From positions 60,734-124,733 of the forward strand of contig JAVBKV010000001.1 in NCBI GenBank assembly GCA_031553885.1: 64,000 nt of DNA, given 5' to 3'. The notes below the pieces were generated by a model. It worked only from the letters and a program-made list of their open reading frames with translations, did no database searches and was not told the origin of the DNA. Positions 33,519 through 43,314 of this stretch are shown here, piece by piece (within the stretch, counting starts at the first letter, position 1; each line of letters starts with the position of its first letter). The stretch is from JAVBKV01 sp031553885 (lineage in GTDB: Bacteria; Bacteroidota; Bacteroidia; Bacteroidales; Azobacteroidaceae). Both the position numbers and the translations under genes were made by a program.

Positions 33519-35234
33519 TTAATTTTTATCTTTGATTTTAGTCCACGAATCTTTTAAAGAAACTGTACGGTTGAATATCAGCCGGCCGTTTTTAGAATCA
33601 GGATCAACATTGAAATAACCCAGGCGTTGGAATTGAAAATTGTCCAGTGGTTTGGCTGTTTCCAGTTCTTTTTCGACCCGGCAATTCGTCAATACTTTCA
33701 GTGATTCCGGATTCAGTAATTCCCGGAAGTCTTTATCTTTTTCTTCACTGGGGTTTTCTACATTGAAAAGTCTGTCGTACAACCGTACTTCAGCCGGTAT
33801 GCTGTGGGTGACGGATACCCAATGCAATGTGCCTTTTACCTTGCGGTCACTGTCAGGTAATCCGCTGCGGGTCTTGGGATCGTATTCGGCATATATTTCT
33901 TCGATATTGCCTTCCGCATCTTTTTTACAGCCCGTACAGTTGACAATATAGGCATTTTTCAGGCGAACTTCCTGTCCGGGAGTCATTCTGAAAAATTTCT
34001 TGGGAGCATCTTCCATAAAATCTTCCCGTTCGATGTATAATTCACGGGTAAAAGCGATTTCATGGCTTCCCATGCTTTCGTCTTCCGGATTATTGACGGC
34101 TTCCATCATTTCCACCTGATCTTCCGGATAGTTGGTCAGGATCAGTTTTACCGGATCAATGACGGCTGATACCCGTTTAACTTTAGCATTCAGGTCTTCA
34201 CGAACCGAATGTTCCAATAACGCTACATCGATTATGCCGTCGTATTTTGTATAACCGATTTTATCGATGAATTTATGAATGGATTCGGGAGTATAGCCTC
34301 TTCTGCGAAACCCGCAGATAGTCGGCATACGGGGATCGTCCCAACCGTTGACCAGTTTGTCTTGTACCAACTGGAGCAATTTCCGCTTGCTCATAACCGT
34401 ATACGTAAGGCTCAGGCGGTTGAATTCATATTGGTGGGGACGGTAATCTCCGTCTTCCGGTTTTATTTTTTTCAATTCGTCGATGAACCAGTCGTACAAC
34501 GGCCGGTGTACAACAAACTCAAGCGTGCAGATGGAATGGGTAACTCCTTCGAAATAATCGCTTTCTCCATGAGCAAAGTCATACATCGGATAAGCTTTCC
34601 ACGTCGTTCCGGTACGGTGATGCGGGTGGTGAATCACACGGTAAATGATCGGATCCCGGAAGTGCATATTTGAATTGGCCATGTCAATTTTGGCCCGTAG
34701 CACCATCGCACCCTCTGCGATTTCTCCGCTGTTCATTTTTTCAAATAAATTCAGGCTTTCTTCTACCGGACGGTTACGGAAAGGGCTTTCTGTTCCGGCC
34801 TGAGTAGGAGTGCCTTTTTGTCTGGCAATCTCTTCTGCAGATTGCTCATCGATGTAGGCTTTACCGTTTTTGATCAGCGCGACGGCAAAGTCCCAGAGTT
34901 GTTGAAAATAATCGGAAGCGTAATAAACGTTACCCCATTGGTAACCCAGCCATTGAATATCTTCCATGATGGAATCGACGTATTCCACGTCTTCTTTCAC
35001 CGGGTTGGTATCGTCGAAACGCAGGTTACATACACCACCGTATTTTTGTGCAATGCCGAAATCCATGCAAATGGCTTTAGCATGTCCGATGTGTAGGTAG
35101 CCATTAGGCTCCGGTGGGAAACGGGTTTGTAATCTTCCTCCGTTTTTACCTTCAGCCAGGTCCTTTTCCACAATAACTTCAATGAAATTCAGGCTTTTTT
35201 TAATTTCTTCGTTATTAATATTTTCTTCAACCAT
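33519..35234 (-). CDS. glnS: Glutamine--tRNA ligase
   Basis: A 571-residue class I aminoacyl-tRNA synthetase. RFPPEPNGYLHIGHAK contains the HIGH motif, LRFDDTNP is the glutamate/glutamine-specific segment, and VMSKRKL is the KMSKS-like loop. The C-terminal half carries the two anticodon-binding beta-barrels (ALLEHSVREDLN, RLGYFNVD). The length equals the usual bacterial enzyme. It charges tRNA-Gln directly, so this organism should not need the indirect amidation route for Gln. Promoter -7 box at 35257-35264. The TPR gene follows it in the operon. Confidence 0.95.
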   Translation of the reverse strand: MVEENINNEEIKKSLNFIEVIVEKDLAEGKNGGRLQTRFPPEPNGYLHIGHAKAICMDFGIAQKYGGVCNLRFDDTNPVKEDVEYVDSIMEDIQWLGYQWGNVYYASDYFQQLWDFAVALIKNGKAYIDEQSAEEIARQKGTPTQAGTESPFRNRPVEESLNLFEKMNSGEIAEGAMVLRAKIDMANSNMHFRDPIIYRVIHHPHHRTGTTWKAYPMYDFAHGESDYFEGVTHSICTLEFVVHRPLYDWFIDELKKIKPEDGDYRPHQYEFNRLSLTYTVMSKRKLLQLVQDKLVNGWDDPRMPTICGFRRRGYTPESIHKFIDKIGYTKYDGIIDVALLEHSVREDLNAKVKRVSAVIDPVKLILTNYPEDQVEMMEAVNNPEDESMGSHEIAFTRELYIEREDFMEDAPKKFFRMTPGQEVRLKNAYIVNCTGCKKDAEGNIEEIYAEYDPKTRSGLPDSDRKVKGTLHWVSVTHSIPAEVRLYDRLFNVENPSEEKDKDFRELLNPESLKVLTNCRVEKELETAKPLDNFQFQRLGYFNVDPDSKNGRLIFNRTVSLKDSWTKIKDKN

Positions 35235-35256
35235 ACTGCTTTTCGTTTAGAATCCG

Positions 35257-35264
35257 CAAAAGTA
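35257..35264 (-). promoter_or_regulatory. -7 box (TACTTTTG, - strand) for glnS
   Basis: The complement reads TACTTTTG followed by CG, 22 bases before the glnS ATG at 35234. It divides glnS from the HAD/pgi operon, which is transcribed on the same strand. Confidence 0.6.
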
Positions 35265-35334
35265 CAAAATTAAATCGGATTAGCTGCTGAAAACGTATTT
35301 ACTTTTGAAAACTTCACCTTTGAATTATGTGAAT

Positions 35335-36024
35335 TTAACTAAAACAGAAGGAGTTGTGGATCCTGGTCTCAAAATCTCCGGCCAATTTTCCCATAGAAGG
35401 ATAAATACAATTGGCTCCGGCATTCAATAAAATCCGGTCATCCAAAGGACCCGTGTTGACGGCAATGGTATAAATGCCTGCAGCTACAGCCGACTCGATA
35501 CCTAAAGGTGCATTTTCGACAACAACAGCTTCGGAAGCATTTAATCCTGCTTTTTTTAATCCCATCAGGTAAGGTTCCGGATCGGGTTTGCCCGATTTCA
35601 CATCATAAGCGGTTACCATTAATTCTTTTGAAAAAAAGCCCGGAAAATGTGTGTCTAGTTTTTCGAACAGGGATAGTTGCCCGGAACCGGTAACGATCAC
35701 CCGCTGCAGGTTTAGTGATTTGACTTTTATTAATACATCTAAAGCTCCAGGCATCGGTTGAGAATCAAAAGCTTCGAGTTCCATAAAGCGTTGGGCTTTG
35801 CGTGCATAGATATTTTCTTTTTCCTCCTGTGTAGCATCCCGTCCGAAAGTACGGTTGAAAAGAATATCGATTGTGGAATGACCGGTACGTCCTTCGAACA
35901 TATAGAAGTCTTCCATGGAGGCTTTTACACCCAATGCAGACATGGTTTCATACCATGCCTGCACATGACTGGGCATGGAGTCGTAGAGGACTCCATCCAT
36001 GTCGAATAATACTGCTTTGATCAT
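35335..36024 (-). CDS. HAD-family phosphatase, beta-phosphoglucomutase-like
   Basis: A 229-residue HAD hydrolase. FDMDGVLYDSMP holds the nucleophile and acid/base Asp pair, IVTGSGQLSLFEKLD is motif II (Thr/Ser), GKPDPEPYLMGLKKAG is motif III (Lys), and VVENAPLGIESAVAAG is motif IV. A cap-1 domain between residues 15 and 85 is consistent with the beta-phosphoglucomutase/phosphatase subgroup acting on small phosphosugars. It overlaps the pgi stop by one base and is likely translationally coupled to it, suggesting hexose-phosphate repair or clean-up. Confidence 0.85.
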   Translation of the reverse strand: MIKAVLFDMDGVLYDSMPSHVQAWYETMSALGVKASMEDFYMFEGRTGHSTIDILFNRTFGRDATQEEKENIYARKAQRFMELEAFDSQPMPGALDVLIKVKSLNLQRVIVTGSGQLSLFEKLDTHFPGFFSKELMVTAYDVKSGKPDPEPYLMGLKKAGLNASEAVVVENAPLGIESAVAAGIYTIAVNTGPLDDRILLNAGANCIYPSMGKLAGDFETRIHNSFCFS

Positions 36025-37370
36025 TATTTGATTTTTTCCCGTATCGCTTTACTTTCAGTTTCAAATCCCGGTTTATCGAGTAATGCGAACATGTTCTTTT
36101 TATAAGCTTCTACTCCGGGTTGGTCGAATGGATTGACTCCAAGGATGTAGCCGCTTATACCGCAAGCTTTTTCAAAGAAATAAAGCAATTGTCCAAGGTA
36201 GTATTCATTGAGTTCGGGAAGTTCGATTCTGATATTGGGCACGCCTCCGTCCACGTGGGCCAGTTGAGTTCCGAGTTCGGCCATTTTATTGACATAATCC
36301 ACACGTTTACCGGCCAGGAAGTTCAATCCGTCCAGATCCTGCTCATCAGCAGGAACTTCCATGTTGTAGTTGGGAGTTTGTACAGAAATCACTGTTTCGA
36401 AAATGGAACGCTCTCCTTCCTGAATCCATTGTCCCATTGAATGCAGATCGGTGGTGAAGTCCACGGAGGCGGTAAAAATTCCTTTGTTTTCTTTTCCTTC
36501 ACTTTCTCCGTAAAGTTGTTTCCACCATTCGGATACATAATGTAATTTCGGGTGAAAATTAGCCAGGATTTCTATTTTCTTCCCTTTTTTGTATAATTCG
36601 TTACGGGTAGCGGCATAGATAGCTGCCGGATTTTCGGCAAAAGGCACATCTGTTCCGGTTGCTGTTTCCATACTTACCGCTCCGGCGATCAGCTGACGGA
36701 TATCGATACCGGCAACAGCGATCGGCAGTAAACCTACAGGTGTAAGTACGGAAAAACGTCCTCCTACATTGTCGGGAATAACAAACGTTTTATAACCTTC
36801 TTTAGTCGCTAACGTTCTCAGGGCACCGCGGGCTTTGTCGGTAACGGCTACGATCCGGTCCCGGGCTTCATCTTTTCCAACCGTATCTTCCAATTGTTTT
36901 TTCAGGATACGGAAAGCCAGGGCTGGTTCAGTCGTTGTTCCCGATTTGGATATGTTGATGATTCCGAATGATTTATTTTTCAAAAATCCGGATAATTCAT
37001 ACAGGTAATCTTCTCCGATATTGTGTCCGGCATAGACGACAATTGGATTTTTCCGGTTGCTTTCCAGTTGATCAAAAGCTCCGGAAAGTCCGTCAATAAC
37101 TGCTTTGGCTCCAAGGTAACTTCCTCCGATACCAACTACAACTACCACCTCACATTTTGATCTGAGGTTGTCTGCCGAGGCCTGGATATCAGCTAAATCT
37201 CCGGCAGTAATGGAAGAAGGCAGGTGTAACCAACCTAAAAAATCATTTCCTTTTCCTGTGCCGTTGTGTAATGCGGCTATACATTCTTTTGTTTTTACTT
37301 CTTGTGAGAAAACCTGTTCCCGATTAATAATTCCTAATGCTTTACTAATGTCTAATGTCAATTGTTTCAT
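36024..37370 (-). CDS. pgi: Glucose-6-phosphate isomerase
   Basis: About 448 residues, the short bacterial form. VVVVGIGGSYLGAKAV and INISKSGTTTEPALAFRIL match the substrate-phosphate site, GGRFSVLTPVGLLPI is the PGI signature 1 region, and AHVDGGVPNI/GYILGVNPFDQPGVEAYK form the C-terminal signature with the catalytic Lys and His. It interconverts glucose- and fructose-6-phosphate. I chose ATG 37370; the frame back to TTG 37385 adds five residues only. It follows the first DUF3857 gene by 17 bases, in the lysS-gpsA-pgi order known from other Bacteroidales, here interrupted by the three DUF3857 genes. Confidence 0.94.
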   Translation of the reverse strand: MKQLTLDISKALGIINREQVFSQEVKTKECIAALHNGTGKGNDFLGWLHLPSSITAGDLADIQASADNLRSKCEVVVVVGIGGSYLGAKAVIDGLSGAFDQLESNRKNPIVVYAGHNIGEDYLYELSGFLKNKSFGIINISKSGTTTEPALAFRILKKQLEDTVGKDEARDRIVAVTDKARGALRTLATKEGYKTFVIPDNVGGRFSVLTPVGLLPIAVAGIDIRQLIAGAVSMETATGTDVPFAENPAAIYAATRNELYKKGKKIEILANFHPKLHYVSEWWKQLYGESEGKENKGIFTASVDFTTDLHSMGQWIQEGERSIFETVISVQTPNYNMEVPADEQDLDGLNFLAGKRVDYVNKMAELGTQLAHVDGGVPNIRIELPELNEYYLGQLLYFFEKACGISGYILGVNPFDQPGVEAYKKNMFALLDKPGFETESKAIREKIK

Positions 37371-37387
37371 ACGTAAATACTTCAATT

Positions 37388-39337
37388 TTACTTCTTTTTC
37401 AGGATAATCCTGTCATTGAATAGTTTTATCATTTCTCCGTACTCTGATTTCAGGAGGTTATATTTTTCCGCTTCATAAATACTTTTCTTGAATTGGTACG
37501 CTGCGTCAACTTTTATTGTATTGCCGCTTTGAGTTGTTTTATACAACACCTTTATCTCCTGGTCACGTTCAATGGATTGGGGCAGGTATTCCACTTCATA
37601 TCCTTCCGGAATTTCAATGGTGCTCTGGTAACTGGCACCAATCTCGAGTATAAGATCAATCGGGAGTGTCCTTTTGTCTTGATTGAAGATATTTTCCGAA
37701 TTCGACAGGTTCAGGAAGGGTGCTATCGCTATTTTTTCCTCCATTTTCAACGGAACCTGTGTCGCAAACGTGAAAACAAAAGGTTTGTCTGGGTTCGTTG
37801 CTTCCTGCATTACAACAGCTCCCAACGGAATAATATTTTTTTGCAGCAACAATTTTTTCAGATTTTCATCTTTACCGTTGCAGGCACTCCGATACATAAA
37901 AGCATCATAATCCCGTGCAGTATAAGTAATGCTGGCAGTTGCTTTGTTCTGTTGCTTGTCACATTTGATATTCAGGCTCATTTCCGTAACGGCCGGTCCT
38001 GTTTGGGAAATGTCGATCCATTGATTGGAATGAGGAGCTACGACAAGGCCTTTCACATGAATGCATCGTGCCGGTAATTCATTGTAAGCCAGTAAACGTT
38101 CTGTTGCATCAGCAAAATAAGCATGTTCCCCGGTTCCGATTTTTACGATTTCGTAATTGAATAACCGGACGGAAGGATATTCCGGATTAATGGCTCCATT
38201 GTCCCGGGTACTTAATAAAATGGGTTGGGCCTCGATTTTAGCGGCTTTCAATAATCCCAGCAGGAATAGGTTGACATCTGCCGAGTTACCCGTTTTTGCT
38301 TTCATGAATTCGGATACTTTCTGAGAGGTGTATCTACTATAATTTCCATCCCAGCTATATCCTTTTTTTATATAATCGGAAATGATTTTTACTTTTTCCT
38401 TCTCAGATTTTCCATCCAGATTCAATTGAGATATAATTTTCTTTCCTTCTTTTTCCGCATCCTTCATGTATTTTCCGAAATAGTCTTCATCGAGAAAATC
38501 TTTGCAAATCTGAGGCCATGTCTTCATGACGGTTTGAGTTTCTCCTCTTCCGGAGTGTGTGTTTTTCAACATAAAGCTAAGGCTCATCATGTAATCGCTG
38601 TCTGTTGTAATGAATGCTTCATCTTTGAAAGCCGGAATATTCCTTTTTCCATAGGTGTAGTCAGTTTCCTGGTAACTGTATGTGCCGAAGCGAACGTCTG
38701 CACCAGGTTTAACTTCCTGTACATCAAAACTACTCATTCCTCTCAGGACAGGAACAAACTCGTAGTAAGGGATTTGTTTAAACACAAGTGTACTGTTTAC
38801 AACCGGTATCTTTTTTTGAAATTCCCATCTCCGGATACTGGTCGGATTGGAAGATATAAGGGTGTATTTTATACAGATAATGGATCCGACTTTTACATTA
38901 GGCATTGTAAATCCTTTTTTCCTCCAGTTGTTATCAATTTTGTCTGTAGAAATGAATTTCTTATCCAATTCATTTCTGACTAAACCGTTACTTTCGTAAT
39001 TGAAAGTGATTCCTTCTATACCTACCACCCGTTCTTTGATATAATCATCCGTATAAAAAGGGATCTCAAAAGTTGCATAGTCAAGCCCTTCTTGTTTGAG
39101 AATCTTGATTTTAATTTCTTTCTCCTGGTAGATTTCAAATTGACGGGATATATCATCCCCAACAATAGAAAGGGTACCGTTTTCATAAATGACAATAGCC
39201 TCAGCTTGCGGATCTTTTGGATACTCAGTCATTTCTGCTTCATATTGGGATACTTTGCCGAATTCTTGTAAATATTGTGCTTTAGAAGTTACAACGATTC
39301 CCAATAGTAATAAAACAATTACAGCAATTCGTTTCAT
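37388..39337 (-). CDS. DUF3857/transglutaminase-like exported protein, catalytic triad degenerate
   Basis: A 649-residue protein with a signal peptide (RIAVIVLLLLGIVVTSKA). Domains: DUF3857 (about 50-240), transglutaminase-like core (about 300-420) and a beta-rich C-terminal part. The core keeps the fold but Cys is Ser352 (TGNSADVNLFLLGLL), His is Tyr395 (FNYEIVKI) and only Asp410 (YFADATERLL) remains, so it cannot be a cysteine-type enzyme. It is probably a binding or scaffold protein in the periplasm. It resembles the next paralogue closely along its length, so it is a tandem duplicate; a 123-base gap separates the two. Confidence 0.85.
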   Translation of the reverse strand: MKRIAVIVLLLLGIVVTSKAQYLQEFGKVSQYEAEMTEYPKDPQAEAIVIYENGTLSIVGDDISRQFEIYQEKEIKIKILKQEGLDYATFEIPFYTDDYIKERVVGIEGITFNYESNGLVRNELDKKFISTDKIDNNWRKKGFTMPNVKVGSIICIKYTLISSNPTSIRRWEFQKKIPVVNSTLVFKQIPYYEFVPVLRGMSSFDVQEVKPGADVRFGTYSYQETDYTYGKRNIPAFKDEAFITTDSDYMMSLSFMLKNTHSGRGETQTVMKTWPQICKDFLDEDYFGKYMKDAEKEGKKIISQLNLDGKSEKEKVKIISDYIKKGYSWDGNYSRYTSQKVSEFMKAKTGNSADVNLFLLGLLKAAKIEAQPILLSTRDNGAINPEYPSVRLFNYEIVKIGTGEHAYFADATERLLAYNELPARCIHVKGLVVAPHSNQWIDISQTGPAVTEMSLNIKCDKQQNKATASITYTARDYDAFMYRSACNGKDENLKKLLLQKNIIPLGAVVMQEATNPDKPFVFTFATQVPLKMEEKIAIAPFLNLSNSENIFNQDKRTLPIDLILEIGASYQSTIEIPEGYEVEYLPQSIERDQEIKVLYKTTQSGNTIKVDAAYQFKKSIYEAEKYNLLKSEYGEMIKLFNDRIILKKK

Positions 39338-39460
39338 TTTAATAGTAGTTTTTAGATTTATTCAATTCAACCAATCAAAATCATCAGTACTTCTTTTCCT
39401 GTTTTTTTGTAAAGTAAAAGCCCTTAAAGGTAAGCCTTTTTTGTCAATTTAAAAAATGTA

Positions 39461-41425
39461 TTATTTTATTTTTTTCAATACGATCATTTCATTGAATTTA
39501 TTTACCATTCCGTTGTATATTGCTTTCAGTACAGCATATTTCTGAGCTTCGTATATGCTGTCTCTGAATTCGTATTCTGCCGTGACTTCTATTGTTTTGC
39601 TATCGGTTTGAGTCGCCTGGTAATTGACAACTATCTCCCGGTTGTTTTTAACCGGGGCAGGCAGGGACTCAACTTCATAACCGTCCGGAATGTGAATAAT
39701 ACTGCGGTATTTGGCGGCATGGCGGTGAATCAGGTCGATTGGAAGCTTCCGTTCGCTTTGTTGCCTGAAAATATTTTCCGTAACCGATTGATTCAGAAAC
39801 GGGGCGATAAATAATTTATCTATATGATCCAACGGTATTTCCGTTTTACATGTGAAAATGAAAGGTTTATCCAGGTCCAGCTCGTTTTGAATTTGAATCG
39901 GTCCCTGTGTTTTCAGGGATCTTTTTTCTAACAGGTCTTTCAGGTTGGATTCGACTCCGTTGTATGCTTTACGGTAATTGTATGCATCGAAAGCATAAGC
40001 GGTAAATGTCAGCGTTGTGTTCAATTTTGAAAGGTTATCATTGCCGCTGATTTCAAAATTTTTCTCTGTAAGGGCCAGGTCGTTTTGCGGAATGTCGATC
40101 CATTCTTCCGACTTAGGAGCAATGACCAATCCCAGTACATTGGTACAGCGGCTGGGTAATTCATTATATACCAGCAGGCGTTCGGTAGCATCGACAAAGT
40201 AAGCTTTTTCTCCGGTTCCGATCCGGATGATTGCGTAGTTGAAAAATTTCTCAAAGGGGTGTTGCAGGCTGATGGCTCCATTCTCGCGCGTACTTAGTAA
40301 TACCGGTTGCGATCCGATACCGGAAGCTTTGAGCAAGCCGAGTAAAAACAGATTTATTTCGACGGAGTTACCTGTCTTTTCTTTTATAAAATCGGAGACT
40401 CTTTTGGATGCGTACCTTCGGCACAAGCCGTTCCAAAGGTATTCCATTTTAACATAATCGGTAATGGTTTTTACCTGTTCGTTTTCGGATTTTCCTTCCA
40501 ACTTGAGTTGAGCAATTATTTTCTTTCCTTCTTTTTCTGCATCTTTGATGTATTTCCCGAAATCTTCGTTTTTGAGAAAATTGTCGGATAATTCGGGCCA
40601 GGTAGTCATGATTGAGGTATGCTGACCCTGGTAATGGATACGGGCCAATTGAAAATTAAGGCTCATCATGTAATCGTTTTCGGAAGCAATAAATTCTTCG
40701 TCTTTAAATGCCGGGATATTTTTCTTCCCGAACGTATATTTCAGTTCCCTGTACAGCAGACTGCCGAACCGGAACTCATTTCCTGTTTCCTGATCGAAAA
40801 CATCCAGTTTGTCACTTCCTTTCAGAATGTAAATGTATTCATAGTAAGGAATTACCCGGATGTTGAAGGTGCTCTCAACTACAGGTATTTTTTTTTGAAA
40901 ATTCCATTCCCTGATATTGAACAGGTAAGGGGATATGATTGTGTATTTCAGTTCGATAATAGATCCTTCTTTCAGATTGGGCATTGTAAAAACCTTCTTG
41001 TTCCAGTTGTCATTGATTTTTTCCGTAAAAACATTTTTCTTTTCCAATGCAGTCGGAGTCATTTGATTGTTTTCATAATTGTAAGTGAAAGCTTCCATAT
41101 CTTCAACCCTTTCCCAGATATAGTTGTCGGTATAAAATGGAATTTCAAAGGTTCCGTATTTAATTCCCGCCTGTTTCAGGATTTTTATTTTAATGAACTT
41201 TTCCATGCGGACTTCGAATTTTCCGGTTTGTTCATTTCCGATAAAATAAGTATCACCTGTTTCGCAGATTACCACGGCTTCGGCATCCGGATCTTCTGTG
41301 TATGACTTCATCGTTGCTTCATACTGGGTAATTTTTCCTGGTCTGTAGGAAAACTGGTTTTGAGCTTTCAGGGTAAGAAAGGAACTGATAAAGACGAATA
41401 ATAAGGCAAGGGTAAATTGTTTCAT
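39461..41425 (-). CDS. DUF3857/transglutaminase-like exported protein, degenerate paralogue
   Basis: A 654-residue paralogue with signal peptide (ALLFVFISSFLTLKAQ). Same plan as the previous gene and the same loss of catalysis: Ser354 at the Cys position (TGNSVEINLFLLGLL), Tyr397 for His (FNYAIIRI), Asp412 retained (YFVDATERLL). The spacing of the three positions is identical to that in the other degenerate copy (43 and 15). It overlaps the stop of the third gene (ATGA 41422-41425), so translation is coupled. Role unknown; the conserved sequence between the two copies argues for a maintained, non-enzymatic function. Confidence 0.85.
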   Translation of the reverse strand: MKQFTLALLFVFISSFLTLKAQNQFSYRPGKITQYEATMKSYTEDPDAEAVVICETGDTYFIGNEQTGKFEVRMEKFIKIKILKQAGIKYGTFEIPFYTDNYIWERVEDMEAFTYNYENNQMTPTALEKKNVFTEKINDNWNKKVFTMPNLKEGSIIELKYTIISPYLFNIREWNFQKKIPVVESTFNIRVIPYYEYIYILKGSDKLDVFDQETGNEFRFGSLLYRELKYTFGKKNIPAFKDEEFIASENDYMMSLNFQLARIHYQGQHTSIMTTWPELSDNFLKNEDFGKYIKDAEKEGKKIIAQLKLEGKSENEQVKTITDYVKMEYLWNGLCRRYASKRVSDFIKEKTGNSVEINLFLLGLLKASGIGSQPVLLSTRENGAISLQHPFEKFFNYAIIRIGTGEKAYFVDATERLLVYNELPSRCTNVLGLVIAPKSEEWIDIPQNDLALTEKNFEISGNDNLSKLNTTLTFTAYAFDAYNYRKAYNGVESNLKDLLEKRSLKTQGPIQIQNELDLDKPFIFTCKTEIPLDHIDKLFIAPFLNQSVTENIFRQQSERKLPIDLIHRHAAKYRSIIHIPDGYEVESLPAPVKNNREIVVNYQATQTDSKTIEVTAEYEFRDSIYEAQKYAVLKAIYNGMVNKFNEMIVLKKIK

Positions 41426-43275
41426 GGTTTTTCTAAATAATAATTCTTTTTTTCGTATGATTTTACTTCCTCCCAGAACCGGTAAAAATCTGTATAGGTT
41501 TCTATGGGATAAGAACCTTTAAAGATAAGTAATTTTTTTATTACTTCCAATTGATTGTCGGTTAAATTGAAACGGACGGAATAGTTTCCGTAAGGAGATT
41601 CGATGAAAATGTCGTCCGGTTTCTTACCGGAAATCTGTTGTTTTCCGGTGATATAGGAGGTTGTGTCACTCCATGCAATCGGGTAATTCAACCGGATGCC
41701 CTGCGTCCTGTTTTCCGGGGTTTCGAGTTCGGCTAAATTCCAGGAAAACGGCATTAATACCCAATTCCTTCCATAGTTTTTAACTGCTTGTTGTGTTTGG
41801 ATCTTAGCCCGGAGTGAAATTTCCGGAAGTTCCGGATTTTCTTTCCGGATCAGAAGTTCGTTGAAGTCGTAATTGCCCGGATAAATGTAATCGCGGATTA
41901 TTTTTTCCGTTTCCGACCGGTGAAGATTGGACGTATAATGATTCAACAATTCAAAATAAGATCCTCGCAACAACATATACAGATCCATACTAACCGGTTG
42001 TGTGTCACCAATAAATACGGATTGGCTCCTTGAGCAAAGAACAGACTCCGGTTGCAGTTCGGGTGTCCGGGCGAAAAAGCTCCTTTCCGGTTCAACTACC
42101 AGAACGTCGCGTCCCTGGGTAAAAGTTCCTAAATAACCGAAAGGGATGTCTTTGTCGGTACATTCCAGAAACAAGGTATCTCCGGCTAAAGGCAGGGTGA
42201 CGATGACATGGTTAAAAACCTGGTTTGGGAAATTTTTATCGACAGGATCCCAGGCGTCGATACTGTTGTCGGCATTCACCAAGGTATAATAAGCTTTAAT
42301 TCCGGCATGTTCGAGAAGTGCGATCATGTAGGTAGACAACGCTTTACAGTCTCCATATTTGTTTTGTGCGACATAACTTGCCGGATAGGATTTGAGCCCT
42401 CCGGTTTTCAGGCTGACATTGATGTACCGGGTATTTTTCTGTAGGTATTCATAGAGTATCCTCGCTTTTTTCATTGGTTCGGAAATCCCGGATACTAGTT
42501 CATCTACTTTTTGTTTTTCTGTTTCGGGTAATTGGGTCGTGTTTTTATTCAACCGGGAAATCCAGTTTCCAAAGCTGGTCCAGCTTTCCCAACTACCTTC
42601 TGTTCCGTACTTAAAATGAAGTGGAAGCACCTGGACTTTGGGGATCTTCAGTTCGGAAACAGGAGCGTACATTTCTCTTTCAACCGCTTTGTAAGAGGAA
42701 GTCCAGGTATATTGTGTCCTTTTGTCCTGTGTTTTTTTCTCCGGTTCACTGATGTTGCTGCACTTATAACGCACCGGATAATTGTCGGCCGGAACATCAA
42801 CGATCAAGCGGGCATAACGGACATCCTGTTTAAGAAAGAAGCAGGGAGCCCAGTGACAGATGGAGAAAAAATCGGAACAGGTCTTTTGGTAAGAATATAC
42901 CACCCGGTAAGGGTAACGATTGTGTATCAATTCGGCTTCTTTTACAAACCGATCGGAGTATAATTTATCTGAAACCGCATTGCTTTCGGTAAATTCATTT
43001 TTCTTTAGTTTCCGAAGGATATTTCCGCTCAGGTCTTCAATGTGGGCGTCTTCAATGGTCACCTTTTCACTTTTTGAATAAAAAAGAGCGAGGTGTGCGG
43101 CATAGTTTCCTTTGGCATTGTTGATTTGTATGACGATACTGTCGGTTTGAATCAGCTTATTTTCATTTACGTGTATATGCGATACATAACGAACCACTTC
43201 ACTGTCGGAGGCGGCAGGCAACGAGAGTGAAAAGAAAAGAGAAAAACATATAATAAAAACAAATTTATCCGTAAT
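41422..43275 (-). CDS. DUF3857/transglutaminase exported protein with intact triad, probable ATT start
   Basis: About 617 residues counted from an ATT codon at 43273-43275. DUF3857 lies at the N-terminus, then a transglutaminase-like core with Cys310 (KYGDCKALST), His356 (FNHVIVTLP) and Asp374 (LECTDKD), so this copy could be active as a cysteine protease or crosslinking enzyme in the periplasm. The canonical start at TTG 43221 would cut away the hydrophobic segment KFVFIICFSLFFSLSLPAAS, a good signal peptide. No ATG, GTG or TTG lies between that segment and an in-frame TAA upstream, hence the ATT proposal; a local sequence error is the alternative. It follows gpsA by about 40 bases. Confidence 0.8.
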   Translation of the reverse strand: MTDKFVFIICFSLFFSLSLPAASDSEVVRYVSHIHVNENKLIQTDSIVIQINNAKGNYAAHLALFYSKSEKVTIEDAHIEDLSGNILRKLKKNEFTESNAVSDKLYSDRFVKEAELIHNRYPYRVVYSYQKTCSDFFSICHWAPCFFLKQDVRYARLIVDVPADNYPVRYKCSNISEPEKKTQDKRTQYTWTSSYKAVEREMYAPVSELKIPKVQVLPLHFKYGTEGSWESWTSFGNWISRLNKNTTQLPETEKQKVDELVSGISEPMKKARILYEYLQKNTRYINVSLKTGGLKSYPASYVAQNKYGDCKALSTYMIALLEHAGIKAYYTLVNADNSIDAWDPVDKNFPNQVFNHVIVTLPLAGDTLFLECTDKDIPFGYLGTFTQGRDVLVVEPERSFFARTPELQPESVLCSRSQSVFIGDTQPVSMDLYMLLRGSYFELLNHYTSNLHRSETEKIIRDYIYPGNYDFNELLIRKENPELPEISLRAKIQTQQAVKNYGRNWVLMPFSWNLAELETPENRTQGIRLNYPIAWSDTTSYITGKQQISGKKPDDIFIESPYGNYSVRFNLTDNQLEVIKKLLIFKGSYPIETYTDFYRFWEEVKSYEKKNYYLEKP

Positions 43276-43314
43276 CTTTCGTTTTTAGTGGTAGTTATTC
43301 CTGATTTATATTGT

